From Alkanophaga liquidiphilum (GTDB taxonomy: Archaea; Halobacteriota; Syntropharchaeia; Alkanophagales; B39-G2): a DNA stretch of 41,670 nt. The position numbers were made by a program, and so were the translations under genes. Positions 34,706-41,670 of the stretch are shown piece after piece. How positions within the stretch are numbered: position 1 is the first letter of the stretch; each line of letters opens with the position of its first letter. Where the stretch lies: assembly GCA_029259535.1 (NCBI GenBank), contig JAPHEF010000012.1, positions 1 to 41,670 of the forward strand. Direction: 5' to 3'. The notes under the pieces are model-generated. The model searched no databases and was not told the origin of the DNA. It worked only from the letters and a program-made list of their open reading frames with translations.

Positions 34706-35686
34706 TTAGCGACATTTTATAGAAAACACAAGCAAAAACAGGACGCAGACCACCATAAACACCAAAGAACTCACCTTTACAAGCTTAATGCACTTCCTGA
34801 CGTGCTCGTCGTTAGGAAACTCGAAGCGTTCGCCGACGACGTAGTGCCCAGCTTTCTCAAGACACACCCGTAACGCCTGCGCCGCCGCACGAATCGGGGG
34901 CTTCACAGCCCCGTCGCCACCTGCCGCCGCCGCTGGCTGCAGTTTCAGAAAGCGTGCTGACACGAGAAGGAGTGCAGCTGCAAGCCTCTCAAGAGGAGCA
35001 TTTAGCACGTCGTCGAACTTTGCCGAGAACCAGCCGAAGTGCTTGTAACGTTCGTCTTTGTAGCCGAAGACGGCGTCTAAGGTGTTCACCACCCTGTAAA
35101 GCATGGCGCCAAAAATCGCAAGGGCTGCGTTGTGAAAGAGCGAGCCGAAGGCGCTGAACGCCGTGAAATAAAAAAGCGGCGAGATTACGCTGTCTGTCAG
35201 GTTTTCCGCTGTGGACTCAATGGTTGCGGAAGTGAGATGCGGAACGTCGAGCTGCGAGACATCCCGACTCACGATTTTAGCGACTGCCACCCGCCGCTTT
35301 TCCATGTTGGGGGAAAGTGTGGCGAGTGCAAACCGCTCCAGTCCCTTAACCGTAAACGTCATCTTGAAGACGAGGACGCCGACCACAACATATGCGTAGC
35401 GGAGCGGCGGCGGCAGGCAGAGCAGATAGCCAATTAGTAGGCAAGGCGTTGCGAACACGAAAATTACGAAGACTGCGCAAAGCACGCCGAAAAGCTTTTC
35501 CCGACGGATGTTGCCACGTCGCACACGAACGTCGAGGAAATAAGCAAGACGGCTTATCCAGACGACGGGATAAAAACGCTGAACGCTCTCCGGCGGGTCG
35601 CCGAGCACGAGGTCTAAGGCGAATGCCGCAACGAGAGTTAGGGCGTTAAAAACTGCAACTTCGAACGCCGTTGGCAACGCGGGCAT
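34706..35686 (-). CDS. cbiB: Adenosylcobinamide-phosphate synthase (CbiB/CobD)
   Basis: 326 residues with 4-6 TM helices. The family signature DLVLGDPPESVQRFYPVVWI appears near residue 25, VKGLERFALATLSPN and ESTAENLTDSVISPLFYF in the middle, and YRVVNTLDAVFGYKDERYKHFGWFSAKFDD in the centre. It attaches the aminopropanol (phosphate) arm to adenosylcobyric acid in B12 synthesis. It follows argH by 19 nt, an operon without an evident common pathway. The last residues (SIKCR) may derive from the element inserted after them. Confidence 0.92.
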   Translation of the reverse strand: MPALPTAFEVAVFNALTLVAAFALDLVLGDPPESVQRFYPVVWISRLAYFLDVRVRRGNIRREKLFGVLCAVFVIFVFATPCLLIGYLLCLPPPLRYAYVVVGVLVFKMTFTVKGLERFALATLSPNMEKRRVAVAKIVSRDVSQLDVPHLTSATIESTAENLTDSVISPLFYFTAFSAFGSLFHNAALAIFGAMLYRVVNTLDAVFGYKDERYKHFGWFSAKFDDVLNAPLERLAAALLLVSARFLKLQPAAAAGGDGAVKPPIRAAAQALRVCLEKAGHYVVGERFEFPNDEHVRKCIKLVKVSSLVFMVVCVLFLLVFSIKCR

Positions 35687-35705
35687 CCTTACATGACTCG
35701 TGTAA

Positions 35706-37157
35706 CTAAGATGCCAAAATGTTGCCGACAGCTCCCTTCAACTCCTCAAATCCCCTCTTCACCTTTGCCTCTCTCAATTTCACTTTTTTCTCATCATTCT
35801 CCAGCATTTTCCTCCTCTCTTCAAGCCCCCTCTCAACCTCAGAGGGTGAAGGGCCTCCCCTCACATCCCGCATCCTCACGTTCTCTTCCAAATCCAAAGC
35901 GCGATGCACGTCCTCGGCGGAAAGTCCCCGCCCGCTCAACTTCTCCCCCCAAATCTCAAGAGAGAGCACGTCCAAGACTTTAAGGACAGTGCTGGCGTCA
36001 GGAACAGCATCAGCTGCTTCTCCTCCAAGTTTCTTTGAGAGCTCCCCTACAATCTTGTGAGCCGTCCTGAAGGGCATTCCGGTCTTCCGCACGATGACGT
36101 CCGCAAGCTCCGTCGCAACTGTAAAACCCCACGCTGCCTTCCTCTGCAACTCCTCAACATTCACCTCCGCGCTCTCAAGCATGCCCCGCATCACGGATAT
36201 TGACGGCAGTGTCGTCCTTACCGCCCTTAAAAGGTGCGGCGTCACCTCTTGCAAATCTCTGTTGTAGGAGTAAGGCAGCGCCTTGCATATTGCGAACGCT
36301 GCCATCATGCAGCCTAAAACGGTGCCACAGCGTGCCCGCACGAGCTCCGCGAAGTCAGGATTCTGCTTTTGCGGCATTATCGAGCTGAAGCTCGTGTATT
36401 TGTCAGACAACCTCACGAAACGAAACTCCGGCGTGCTCCAGAGGATTAACTCCTCCGCAAGCCGGCTCAAGTCTGTCATCAGGATTGCGAACGCCGAAAG
36501 CGTTTCGAGCAGGAAGTCACGTGTGCTGACAGCATCCATGGAATTTTCGAGCACGTCATCGAAGCCCAGAAGCTCGCAGACACGCTCCCTGCTTACTTTA
36601 AAGCCTGTGCCTGCGAACGCCGCCGCCCCCAGCGGGCAAAGGTTAACGCGGCGATACGCATCTAAGAGCCGCTCGAAATCTCTAGAAAGGGCGTCAAAGT
36701 GCGCAAGGAGGTGGTGGGCGAGCGTCGTTGGCTGTGCGTGCTGCAGGTGCGTGAATCCCGGCATTATAGTCGTCGTGTGCGCCGTCGCAAGCTTTAAAAG
36801 CGCTCGGCGAAGCTCGTTAAGCGCATTCAGCACCTTCAAAAGTTCATCTCGTAACGCCAGCCGTATGCACGTCGCAACCTCGTCGTTCCTGGAGCGTGCG
36901 GTGTGCATGCGTCCGCCAGCCTCGCCCACGAGCTTTATCAGCGTTGCCTCGATGGCAGTATGCAAATCTTCATACTCCTCCAGTTTTATGAGAGCGATGC
37001 CGCCTTTTTCTATCTCCTGCAAGCCATTTAAAATCGTAACAGCGTCTTGCCTGCTTAGTATCCCTTGCTCGCACAGCATCACGACGTGCGCCTTGTCCAC
37101 GAGAACGTCCGCACGGAAAAGCCACTCGTCCGCCTCAAGTGACCTCAAATACTCCAT
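35706..37157 (-). CDS. argH: Argininosuccinate lyase
   Basis: 483 residues from ATG 37157, which begins MEYLRSLEADEWLFRADVLV. The signature SSIMPQKQNPDF, the catalytic His region FTHLQHAQPTT and the serine-containing flexible loop are present. It splits argininosuccinate into arginine and fumarate. The reading frame stays open upstream to 37667, but that part lies under tuf on the other strand and has no similarity to the family, so it is discarded. No clear ribosome binding site is seen. A TTTTAAAT box near 37199-37207 gives a short 5' leader and is shared with the divergent tuf promoter. The product may also connect to pdaD through arginine. Confidence 0.94.
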   Translation of the reverse strand: MEYLRSLEADEWLFRADVLVDKAHVVMLCEQGILSRQDAVTILNGLQEIEKGGIALIKLEEYEDLHTAIEATLIKLVGEAGGRMHTARSRNDEVATCIRLALRDELLKVLNALNELRRALLKLATAHTTTIMPGFTHLQHAQPTTLAHHLLAHFDALSRDFERLLDAYRRVNLCPLGAAAFAGTGFKVSRERVCELLGFDDVLENSMDAVSTRDFLLETLSAFAILMTDLSRLAEELILWSTPEFRFVRLSDKYTSFSSIMPQKQNPDFAELVRARCGTVLGCMMAAFAICKALPYSYNRDLQEVTPHLLRAVRTTLPSISVMRGMLESAEVNVEELQRKAAWGFTVATELADVIVRKTGMPFRTAHKIVGELSKKLGGEAADAVPDASTVLKVLDVLSLEIWGEKLSGRGLSAEDVHRALDLEENVRMRDVRGGPSPSEVERGLEERRKMLENDEKKVKLREAKVKRGFEELKGAVGNILAS

Positions 37158-37197
37158 GCTTATATATGCGCTGCGATAATCAAGATACTGCCCGCAA

Positions 37198-37246
37198 GAT
37201 TTAAAAGTGAGTAAAGGGTTAGCATAACAAGAGGTTAGGAGGAAAG
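37198..37246 (+). promoter_or_regulatory. Promoter and ribosome binding site of tuf
   Basis: GATTTAAAAGTG (37198-37209) is a TATA-like box that would place the transcript start near 37230. TAGGAGGAAAG (37236-37246) is a strong Shine-Dalgarno site 4-8 nt from ATG 37251. The complementary strand of the same box probably serves argH. Confidence 0.5.
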
Positions 37247-37250
37247 AGAG

Positions 37251-38528
37251 ATGCCAGAGAAACCACATATGAATTTGGCAATGATAGGACACGTGGACCA
37301 TGGCAAATCCACGCTCACAGGCAGACTGCTCTACGAGACGGGTGCCGTGGACGCGCATACGATTGAGCGCTACCGTAAAGAGGCAGAGGCAAAGGGCAAG
37401 GCGACCTTCGAGTTCGCATGGATACTGGATAGGTTGAGGGAGGAGCGGGACCGTGGGCTCACGATCGACATTGCGCACCAGAAGTTCGAGACCGACAAAT
37501 ATTACTTCACCATCGTGGACTGCCCTGGGCATAAAGACTTCGTGAAGAACATGATTACGGGCACGTCGCAGGCGGACGCCGCCGTTCTCGTCGTCGACGC
37601 TAAGGATGGCATCATGGAGCAGACGAAGGAGCACGTCTTCCTCGCACGGACGCTTGGCGTGACCCAAATAATCGTCGCCATCAACAAAATGGACGCCATC
37701 AATTACAGCAAGGAACGTTTCGAGGAAGTCAAGAAGGATGTTGAAGACCTGTTAAAAATCGTAGGATTCAAGTCTGAAAACATTATTTTCGTGCCCGTCT
37801 CCGCATACCACGGAGACAACGTGACGAAGAAAAGTGAAAGAATGCCCTGGTGGGACGGCCCCACGTTCATCGAAGCGCTCAACAGCCTTAAGGAGCCTGA
37901 GAAGCCCATCGACCTCCCGCTTAGGATTCCTGTGCAGGACGTCTTCTCAATCACGGGTGTCGGCACAGTCCCAGTTGGCAGAGTAGAAACAGGACGCCTC
38001 CGCAAGGGCGACAAGGTCATTTTCAACCCGCCTGCAAAGGTTGGCGAGGTCAAGTCCATCGAGATGCATCACGAAGAAATCCCAGAAGCTATCCCCGGCG
38101 ACAACATCGGCTGGAACGTCCGTGGCATCGCAAAGAACGAAATACGGCGGGGTGACGTCTGCGGGCACCCAGATAAGCCGCCGACCGTCGCCGACGAGTT
38201 CACAGCGCAAATCGTCGTGCTCCAGCACCCCTCAGCCATCGCCCCCGGCTACACGCCTGTCTTCCACGCTCACACCGCACAGGTTGCCTGCAGAATTGTC
38301 GAGATTCTGAAGAAGCTCGACCCCCGCACAGGACAGGTCATCGAGGAAAACCCGCCGTTCATTAAAACTGGCGACGCCGCCATCATAAAAGTCAAACCCA
38401 CCAGACCGCTTGTTATCGAGCGTGTCAAAGAAATCCCGCAGCTCGGCAGGTTCGCCATCCGTGACATGGGCATGACGATCGCCGCGGGTGTCGTTATTGA
38501 CATAAAGGAGAAGAAGATAGCAGCTTAG
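37251..38528 (+). CDS. tuf: Translation elongation factor 1-alpha
   Basis: 425 residues. The G1 loop GHVDHGKST is at 13-21, G3 DCPGHKDF and G4 NKMD follow, and domains II and III are complete to IDIKEKKIAA. It brings aminoacyl-tRNA to the ribosome as a GTP complex. It is spaced 14 nt from rpsJ, the conserved archaeal order tuf-rpsJ. Confidence 0.98.
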   Translation: MPEKPHMNLAMIGHVDHGKSTLTGRLLYETGAVDAHTIERYRKEAEAKGKATFEFAWILDRLREERDRGLTIDIAHQKFETDKYYFTIVDCPGHKDFVKNMITGTSQADAAVLVVDAKDGIMEQTKEHVFLARTLGVTQIIVAINKMDAINYSKERFEEVKKDVEDLLKIVGFKSENIIFVPVSAYHGDNVTKKSERMPWWDGPTFIEALNSLKEPEKPIDLPLRIPVQDVFSITGVGTVPVGRVETGRLRKGDKVIFNPPAKVGEVKSIEMHHEEIPEAIPGDNIGWNVRGIAKNEIRRGDVCGHPDKPPTVADEFTAQIVVLQHPSAIAPGYTPVFHAHTAQVACRIVEILKKLDPRTGQVIEENPPFIKTGDAAIIKVKPTRPLVIERVKEIPQLGRFAIRDMGMTIAAGVVIDIKEKKIAA

Positions 38529-38542
38529 TTGGGGTTCGGCAG

Positions 38543-38854
38543 ATGCCGCAGCGAGCGCGTATAAAACTCTCAAGCACCGACCATAAGAAGCTCGACGAAA
38601 TCTGCCAGCAAGTGCGCAGGATAGCGGAGACCACAGGCGTCAGAATCTCAGGACCCATCCCGCTGCCGACGAAGCGGCTCGTCGTGCCCGTCCGCAAGAG
38701 TCCGGACGGCGAGGGCACCGCCACGTGGGAGCACTGGGAAATGCGCATACACAAGCGGCTCATCGACATCGACGCAGACGAGCGGGCGCTCAGGCAACTC
38801 ATGAAAATCCCTATACCCAAAGACGTGCATATTGAAATCGTGTTGAAGGGCTGA
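38543..38854 (+). CDS. rpsJ: 30S ribosomal protein uS10
   Basis: 103 residues. Begins MPQRARIKLSSTDHKKLDEI and includes GPIPLPTKRLVVPVRKSPDGEG, the loop region, and HIEIVLKG at the end, all typical of archaeal S10. It belongs to the small subunit head and follows tuf. A terminator-like hairpin follows its stop. Confidence 0.98.
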   Translation: MPQRARIKLSSTDHKKLDEICQQVRRIAETTGVRISGPIPLPTKRLVVPVRKSPDGEGTATWEHWEMRIHKRLIDIDADERALRQLMKIPIPKDVHIEIVLKG

Positions 38855-38863
38855 GCTCTAAGT

Positions 38864-38894
38864 TTCCTGTCTATCAGGAATTATTTCTTTTTTT
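38864..38894 (+). terminator. Hairpin plus T-run after rpsJ
   Basis: TTCCTG (38864-38869) pairs with CAGGAA (38875-38880) around loop TCTAT, followed by TTATTTCTTTTTTT. It would end the tuf-rpsJ transcript. The T-run overlaps the stop codon of meaB on the opposite strand. Confidence 0.55.
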
Positions 38895-39858
38895 ATACTC
38901 TTTTGAGTTCTTTGAGCTTCATTATTATATTCTCAGCAGCAGAATACGGATCCGTTTTCTTCTCAACAACACATTTTATTATATCATCGAGCTCACCGCC
39001 CCTCTCCAACTCCTTCATCAAACGGTCCATGAGCTCGCTTCGCACAATATCCAGAACCCTTACCTTACTCCGCCTATAATGCGTTTTTTCTACCTCGTTC
39101 GTCTCACAAATATGCGCTCGGTGCCTCTCTATCACATGGAGCAGCTCTTTTATTCCAACGCCTGCAGTGGCGATTGTCTTTATTATCGGAGGGCGCCAGT
39201 CTTTCTTGTCGCTCATGTCGAGCATCATCTCAAGCGCCATGACAGTCGCATCAACGTTTTCCAAATCTGCCTTGTTCACGACAAAAATATCGGCGATTTC
39301 GAGGATGCCCGCTTTTATCGCCTGGATTTCGTCGCCCATGCCCGGCGTTACGACCACGATTGATGTGTGGGCGGCGTCCACAATATCCACCTCCGCCTGC
39401 CCGGTTCCGACGGTTTCGACTATGATGAAGTCCTTGCCGAAAGCGTCAAGCAGGCTGATGGCATCGTGCGCCGCTCTCGAAAGCCCACCAAGCGAGCCCC
39501 GGGTGCTCATGCTCCTTATGAAAACGCCCTCGTCGGTGCTCTTGCTTTGCATCCTTATGCGGTCGCCGAGGATCGCGCCGCCCGTGAACGGGCTCGTTGG
39601 GTCTATTGCTATTATCCCAACGGTTTTGCCACGAGCCCGCAGCTCGCCGGTGAGCTTGTCGACGAGCGTGCTCTTCCCAGAGCCCGGTGCGCCCGTGATG
39701 CCGACGACGTAAGCGTGCCCGGTGTAAGAATGAATTCGCCTCACTATTTCGCGTCTGAGTTGCGGGCGGTTTTCAACGAGCGTGATGAGCCTCGCCAGCG
39801 CCTTCCTGTCGCCGCTCAAAAGCGAGTGCACGAGCACGTCCACGTCGTCCTTGCCCAT
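38893..39858 (-). CDS. meaB: MeaB/ArgK-type G3E GTPase, methylmalonyl-CoA mutase chaperone
   Basis: 321 residues. Walker A GAPGSGKST at 56-64, the E-T-V-G-T-G-Q-A-E-V-D switch region and NKAD specificity loop are those of the MeaB/MMAA family. IDPTSPFTGGAILGDRIRM is family-typical. MeaB gates adenosylcobalamin loading and protects methylmalonyl-CoA mutase from inactivation. It lies 14 nt after the B12-binding subunit gene, which confirms the functional link. The catalytic subunit gene is not in this window. Confidence 0.94.
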   Translation of the reverse strand: MGKDDVDVLVHSLLSGDRKALARLITLVENRPQLRREIVRRIHSYTGHAYVVGITGAPGSGKSTLVDKLTGELRARGKTVGIIAIDPTSPFTGGAILGDRIRMQSKSTDEGVFIRSMSTRGSLGGLSRAAHDAISLLDAFGKDFIIVETVGTGQAEVDIVDAAHTSIVVVTPGMGDEIQAIKAGILEIADIFVVNKADLENVDATVMALEMMLDMSDKKDWRPPIIKTIATAGVGIKELLHVIERHRAHICETNEVEKTHYRRSKVRVLDIVRSELMDRLMKELERGGELDDIIKCVVEKKTDPYSAAENIIMKLKELKRV

Positions 39859-39872
39859 CTCGCCTCTCCTTC

Positions 39873-40283
39873 TTAACGCTCTTTTTCTCCAACACGCCGT
39901 CTTATAAATTCAACCATTTTGTCAGTGGGCGTCCCCGGTCCGAAAATCTCAGCAACGCCCAACTCTTTAAGCTTCTCCTCATCAACCTTAGGAATAATAC
40001 CACCGACGAGAACGATTTTGTCCTCCACACCATTCTCCTTAAGTAACTCCAACACCCTCGGAACCAAAGCCATGTGCGCCCCCGACAGGATACTGAGCCC
40101 GATGACGTCCACGTCCTCCTGAATTGCGGTCTCGACAATCTGCTCAGGAGTGTTCCGCAGCCCCATGTAAATCACCTCCATGCCGGCGTCCCGTAACGCA
40201 CGGGCTACGATTTTTGCGCCCCTGTCGTGCCCGTTCAGTCCGGGTTTCGCTATTATGACCCTTATCTTCCTTTCCTCCTCCAT
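39873..40283 (-). CDS. mcmA2: Methylmalonyl-CoA mutase, B12-binding subunit
   Basis: 136 residues, the small stand-alone B12-binding domain used by archaea and some bacteria with a separate catalytic subunit. His19 of GLNGHDRGAK is the lower cobalt ligand, LSILSGAHM and LVGGIIPK bind the nucleotide tail, and the C-terminus GPGTPTDKMVEF is typical. The usual motif is D-x-H-x-x-G. Here the first residue is Asn17. It interconverts succinyl-CoA and (R)-methylmalonyl-CoA with the large subunit. It is in one operon with meaB. A TTATTTAAT box lies near 40314-40327, about 35 nt upstream of the ATG (minus strand). Confidence 0.93.
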   Translation of the reverse strand: MEEERKIRVIIAKPGLNGHDRGAKIVARALRDAGMEVIYMGLRNTPEQIVETAIQEDVDVIGLSILSGAHMALVPRVLELLKENGVEDKIVLVGGIIPKVDEEKLKELGVAEIFGPGTPTDKMVEFIRRRVGEKER

Positions 40284-40461
40284 ACGCCCTCGCCTCTAAC
40301 TCCCATGTCTGTTTTATTTAATAACACATGGAAATTTCTGCCTATTAAGAAAGATACGGCGAATAAGTTATTTATAATGAGCGTCGCAGTTTATGTTGAA
40401 CGACGGGCATGTTAAGCCCAAATCGGCATAACGCCGCTAAACCGTGAGAGAACAAAACCGA

Positions 40462-40563
40462 GCCAGGGTGGCAGAGTGGACTAATGCGGTGGCCTCGAGA
40501 TGAGGCGGACGGGAGAGCCACTGTCCCGTTCGGGACGCTTGGGTTCGAATCCCAACCCTGGCG
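40462..40563 (+). tRNA. tRNA-Ser(CGA) with a 16-nt intron
   Basis: Acceptor GCCAGGG (40462-40468) pairs with CCCTGGC (40556-40562), discriminator G 40563, and CCA is encoded (40564-40566). The D-stem is GCA/TGC, the anticodon stem GTGGC/GCCAC, the long variable arm TCCCG-TT-CGGGA is typical of class II tRNAs, and the T-arm is TTGGG-TTCGAAT-CCCAA. Anticodon CGA is at 40496-40498. The intron (40500-40515) sits at the canonical 37/38 position and forms a BHB: central helix CTCG/CGGG (40494-40497 with 40510-40513) and three-nt bulges AG|A on both sides. The inner helix is almost absent, as expected for so short an intron. Confidence 0.92.
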
Positions 40564-40567
40564 CCAT

Positions 40568-40679
40568 GCCGGGGTGAGGTAGGGGTTATCCCTTGGGACT
40601 GTGGGCTCGCACGCACAGCACCGCACGAGGCGTGCGGGATGGGCATCCCAAGACCCGAGTTCAAGTCTCGGCCCCGGCC
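40568..40679 (+). tRNA. tRNA-His(GTG) with a 40-nt intron
   Basis: Acceptor GCCGGGG (40568-40574) pairs with CCCCGGC (40672-40678). Discriminator C 40679 is the tRNA-His hallmark. Anticodon stem TGGGA/TCCCA, anticodon GTG at 40601-40603, and T-arm CCGAG-TTCAAGT-CTCGG are clear. The intron (40605-40644) at 37/38 forms a BHB: central helix CTGT/ATGG (two wobble pairs), bulges GG|G and GC|A, and a 9-bp inner helix CTCGCACGC/GCGTGCGGG. The D-stem is weak (two G-C pairs). Position -1 is T, so the G-1 identity nucleotide is not encoded. CCA is not encoded either. Only one nt separates it from the CCA of tRNA-Ser. Confidence 0.88.
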
Positions 40680-40730
40680 TTGCTTTTAACTTGCTGTTGG
40701 AGCGGCGTTACAAAAACCTAAGCAAGAAAG

Positions 40731-40749
40731 CTCATACCTTTAGGGTGAG
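40731..40749 (+). mobile_element. Left-end hairpin of an IS200/IS605-type element
   Basis: CTCATACCTTTAGGGTGAG forms an imperfect hairpin (CTCA/TGAG and CC/GG with a TA bulge) about 60 nt upstream of the tnpB remnant, the position and form of an IS605-family left end. The right end lies beyond the window. Confidence 0.5.
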
Positions 40750-40807
40750 ATGAATGGCGTAAGATGCCGAAAGTGCTATATGACATTAGGGGCAGGAAGG
40801 GGACGAG

Positions 40808-41670
40808 ATGCGGAGGAGGACTAACACCTTTAAACTGAAGCCCACGAAGGAGCAAGGGAGGAGGCTTTTCAAGTTAGCTGATAATTGTCTCGATTATGGA
40901 ATGAGATTCATTATAAGCGGAGGCAGTCGTTCTTCAGTGGAGAAACAAAATAGATTGGAATACCGATGAAGAATACGGCAGGTATAAGCGGTTGGTGGGT
41001 TCGGCGACGGCACAACAAATCATAAGAAAGAACAACGAAGCTTGGAAATCATTTTTTGCTCTGTTGAAGCAGAAGAAAGAGGGGAAGTTGCCTCCGCACA
41101 TCAACCGGATAAAACCACCCGGATACTGGAAAGACCGCAGGAGAGGGGAGAGGGCGTTAAGAATTCTCATTCGTAATGATTGCTACAAGTTGGGGGCTGA
41201 TGTGTTAAAGTTTGGCAGAATGAAGATTAAATGGAGCGGTAAGAACAGATGGCAGGGCAAACAGGGCAGACTAGAGATAGTCTATGACAGCCTCGCAGGT
41301 CAATGGCATGCCTACCAGCCGGTAGAGGTGAAACCTCTACATCAGCCAATTGGAGATAAAAAGGCATACGTCGACTTGGGAGTGAAATGCCCGATAGTGG
41401 TGAATATAGAAGGGGAAACATGGGGTTATAAGGCGAACTCGCTGCTTGCGGACTGGTGGTATCTAACGAAGGAGATAGCGAGGACACAGGGAGAGTTGGA
41501 GAAGATAGGGAAAAAGAGCAGCAAGAAACTGAGGAAGTTGTACAGGAAGCGGAAGAGGCGGTTTAGAGATAGTATAAACAAGGAAGTGGCGGATTTTGTC
41601 AGGAAATGCTGGGAGATGGGAGTGGCGGAGATGGTATGCGGCGGCGACCTGCGAGGAATAAAAATGATGC
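40808..41670 (+). pseudogene. tnpB: Frameshifted tnpB (IS605 OrfB), cut by the window edge
   Basis: From ATG 40808 the first phase reads MRRRTNTFKLKPTKEQGRRL, then stops at 40970. The family sequence continues in a second phase near 40890 (WNEIHYKRRQSFFSGE) and a third from about 40945 (IDWNTDEEYGRYKRLVGSAT) that stays open to the edge. At least two single-base indels are needed. The long third part includes VDLGVKCPIVV, the RuvC-I motif with the first catalytic Asp, a basic helical bundle (KKLRKLYRKRKRRF) and GGDLRGIKM near the second acidic motif. TnpB is an RNA-guided DNA nuclease in IS200/IS605 elements. The frameshifts suggest this copy is dead, unless recoded. Zinc finger and C-terminus are off the edge. 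Confidence 0.85.

Noticed and set aside
37158..37172. CATATATAAG just before the argH ATG as a TATA box
   Set aside because: It is only about 5 nt from the start codon, too close for archaeal initiation. The TTTTAAAT box near 37199-37207 fits better.
37158..37667. N-terminal extension of 170 codons on the argH frame
   Set aside because: It lies opposite tuf, mirrors its codons, and has no similarity to argininosuccinate lyases. The ATG at 37157 gives the normal start.

Overview
The window reads as chromosomal DNA of a euryarchaeon. Archaeal markers are a zinc-binding 53-aa uS14 next to uS8, EF-1A followed by uS10, a Dph2-type diphthamide enzyme, MfnA, a pyruvoyl-dependent arginine decarboxylase, NurA-HerA, a DUF106 membrane protein, and two tRNA genes whose anticodon loops are split by bulge-helix-bulge introns. 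A methylmalonyl-CoA mutase B12 subunit with its MeaB-type GTPase, a B12-pathway CbiB, MfnA and many secreted CARDB/PQQ/DUF2341 proteins would fit a methanogen-related or alkane/methane-oxidising lineage (ANME-1 or Syntrophoarchaeia type). That lineage call is inference.

Layout. 1-2 kb: an unrecognised repeat-bearing protein with a possible degenerate ATPase and nuclease-like C-terminus, then a 29-codon ORF with a strong ribosome binding site. 2-9.3 kb: two secreted PQQ beta-propeller proteins on the minus strand, one of about 1,630 residues. 9.3-12 kb: a TPR protein, an orphan periplasmic-binding lipoprotein and a radical SAM protein. 12-20.6 kb: a THUMP tRNA methyltransferase, a DUF2341 protein with a PGF-CTERM-like tail, IleS, gene remnants and a secreted subtilase. 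The subtilase shares its C-terminal module with the smaller PQQ protein. 20.7-23.3 kb: nurA-herA. 23.4-26.2 kb: a tight operon DUF106-cmk-idsA-rpsN-rpsH. 26.2-26.9 kb: a decayed region with a frameshifted ORF and a 27-bp direct repeat. 26.9-29.6 kb: a K+-independent-type membrane pyrophosphatase with a nicotinamidase-like gene. 29.7-30.7 kb: a QueG-like iron-sulfur gene interrupted by a 220-bp element. 30.8-34.4 kb: mfnA-dph2, a Cas4-like gene and pdaD. 34.5-37.2 kb: another short element, cbiB and argH. 37.2-40.3 kb: tuf-rpsJ, then mcmA2-meaB. 40.4-41.7 kb: tRNA-Ser, tRNA-His and a frameshifted tnpB that runs off the edge.

The most interesting non-coding signal is a pair of short IS200/IS605-like elements, at about 29,965-30,184 (+) and 34,467-34,705 (-). 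Each has an end hairpin, a shared 20-nt internal box (18/20 identical) just before an AT-rich promoter-like stretch, and a 3' hairpin ending in (T)TCAC. They look like transposase-free copies that keep the region which in autonomous elements makes the TnpB guide (omega) RNA. A damaged tnpB lies at the right edge. The other standout is the tRNA pair: a 16-nt intron in tRNA-Ser(CGA), a 40-nt intron in tRNA-His(GTG), only 1 nt between the genes, and no encoded G-1 on tRNA-His.
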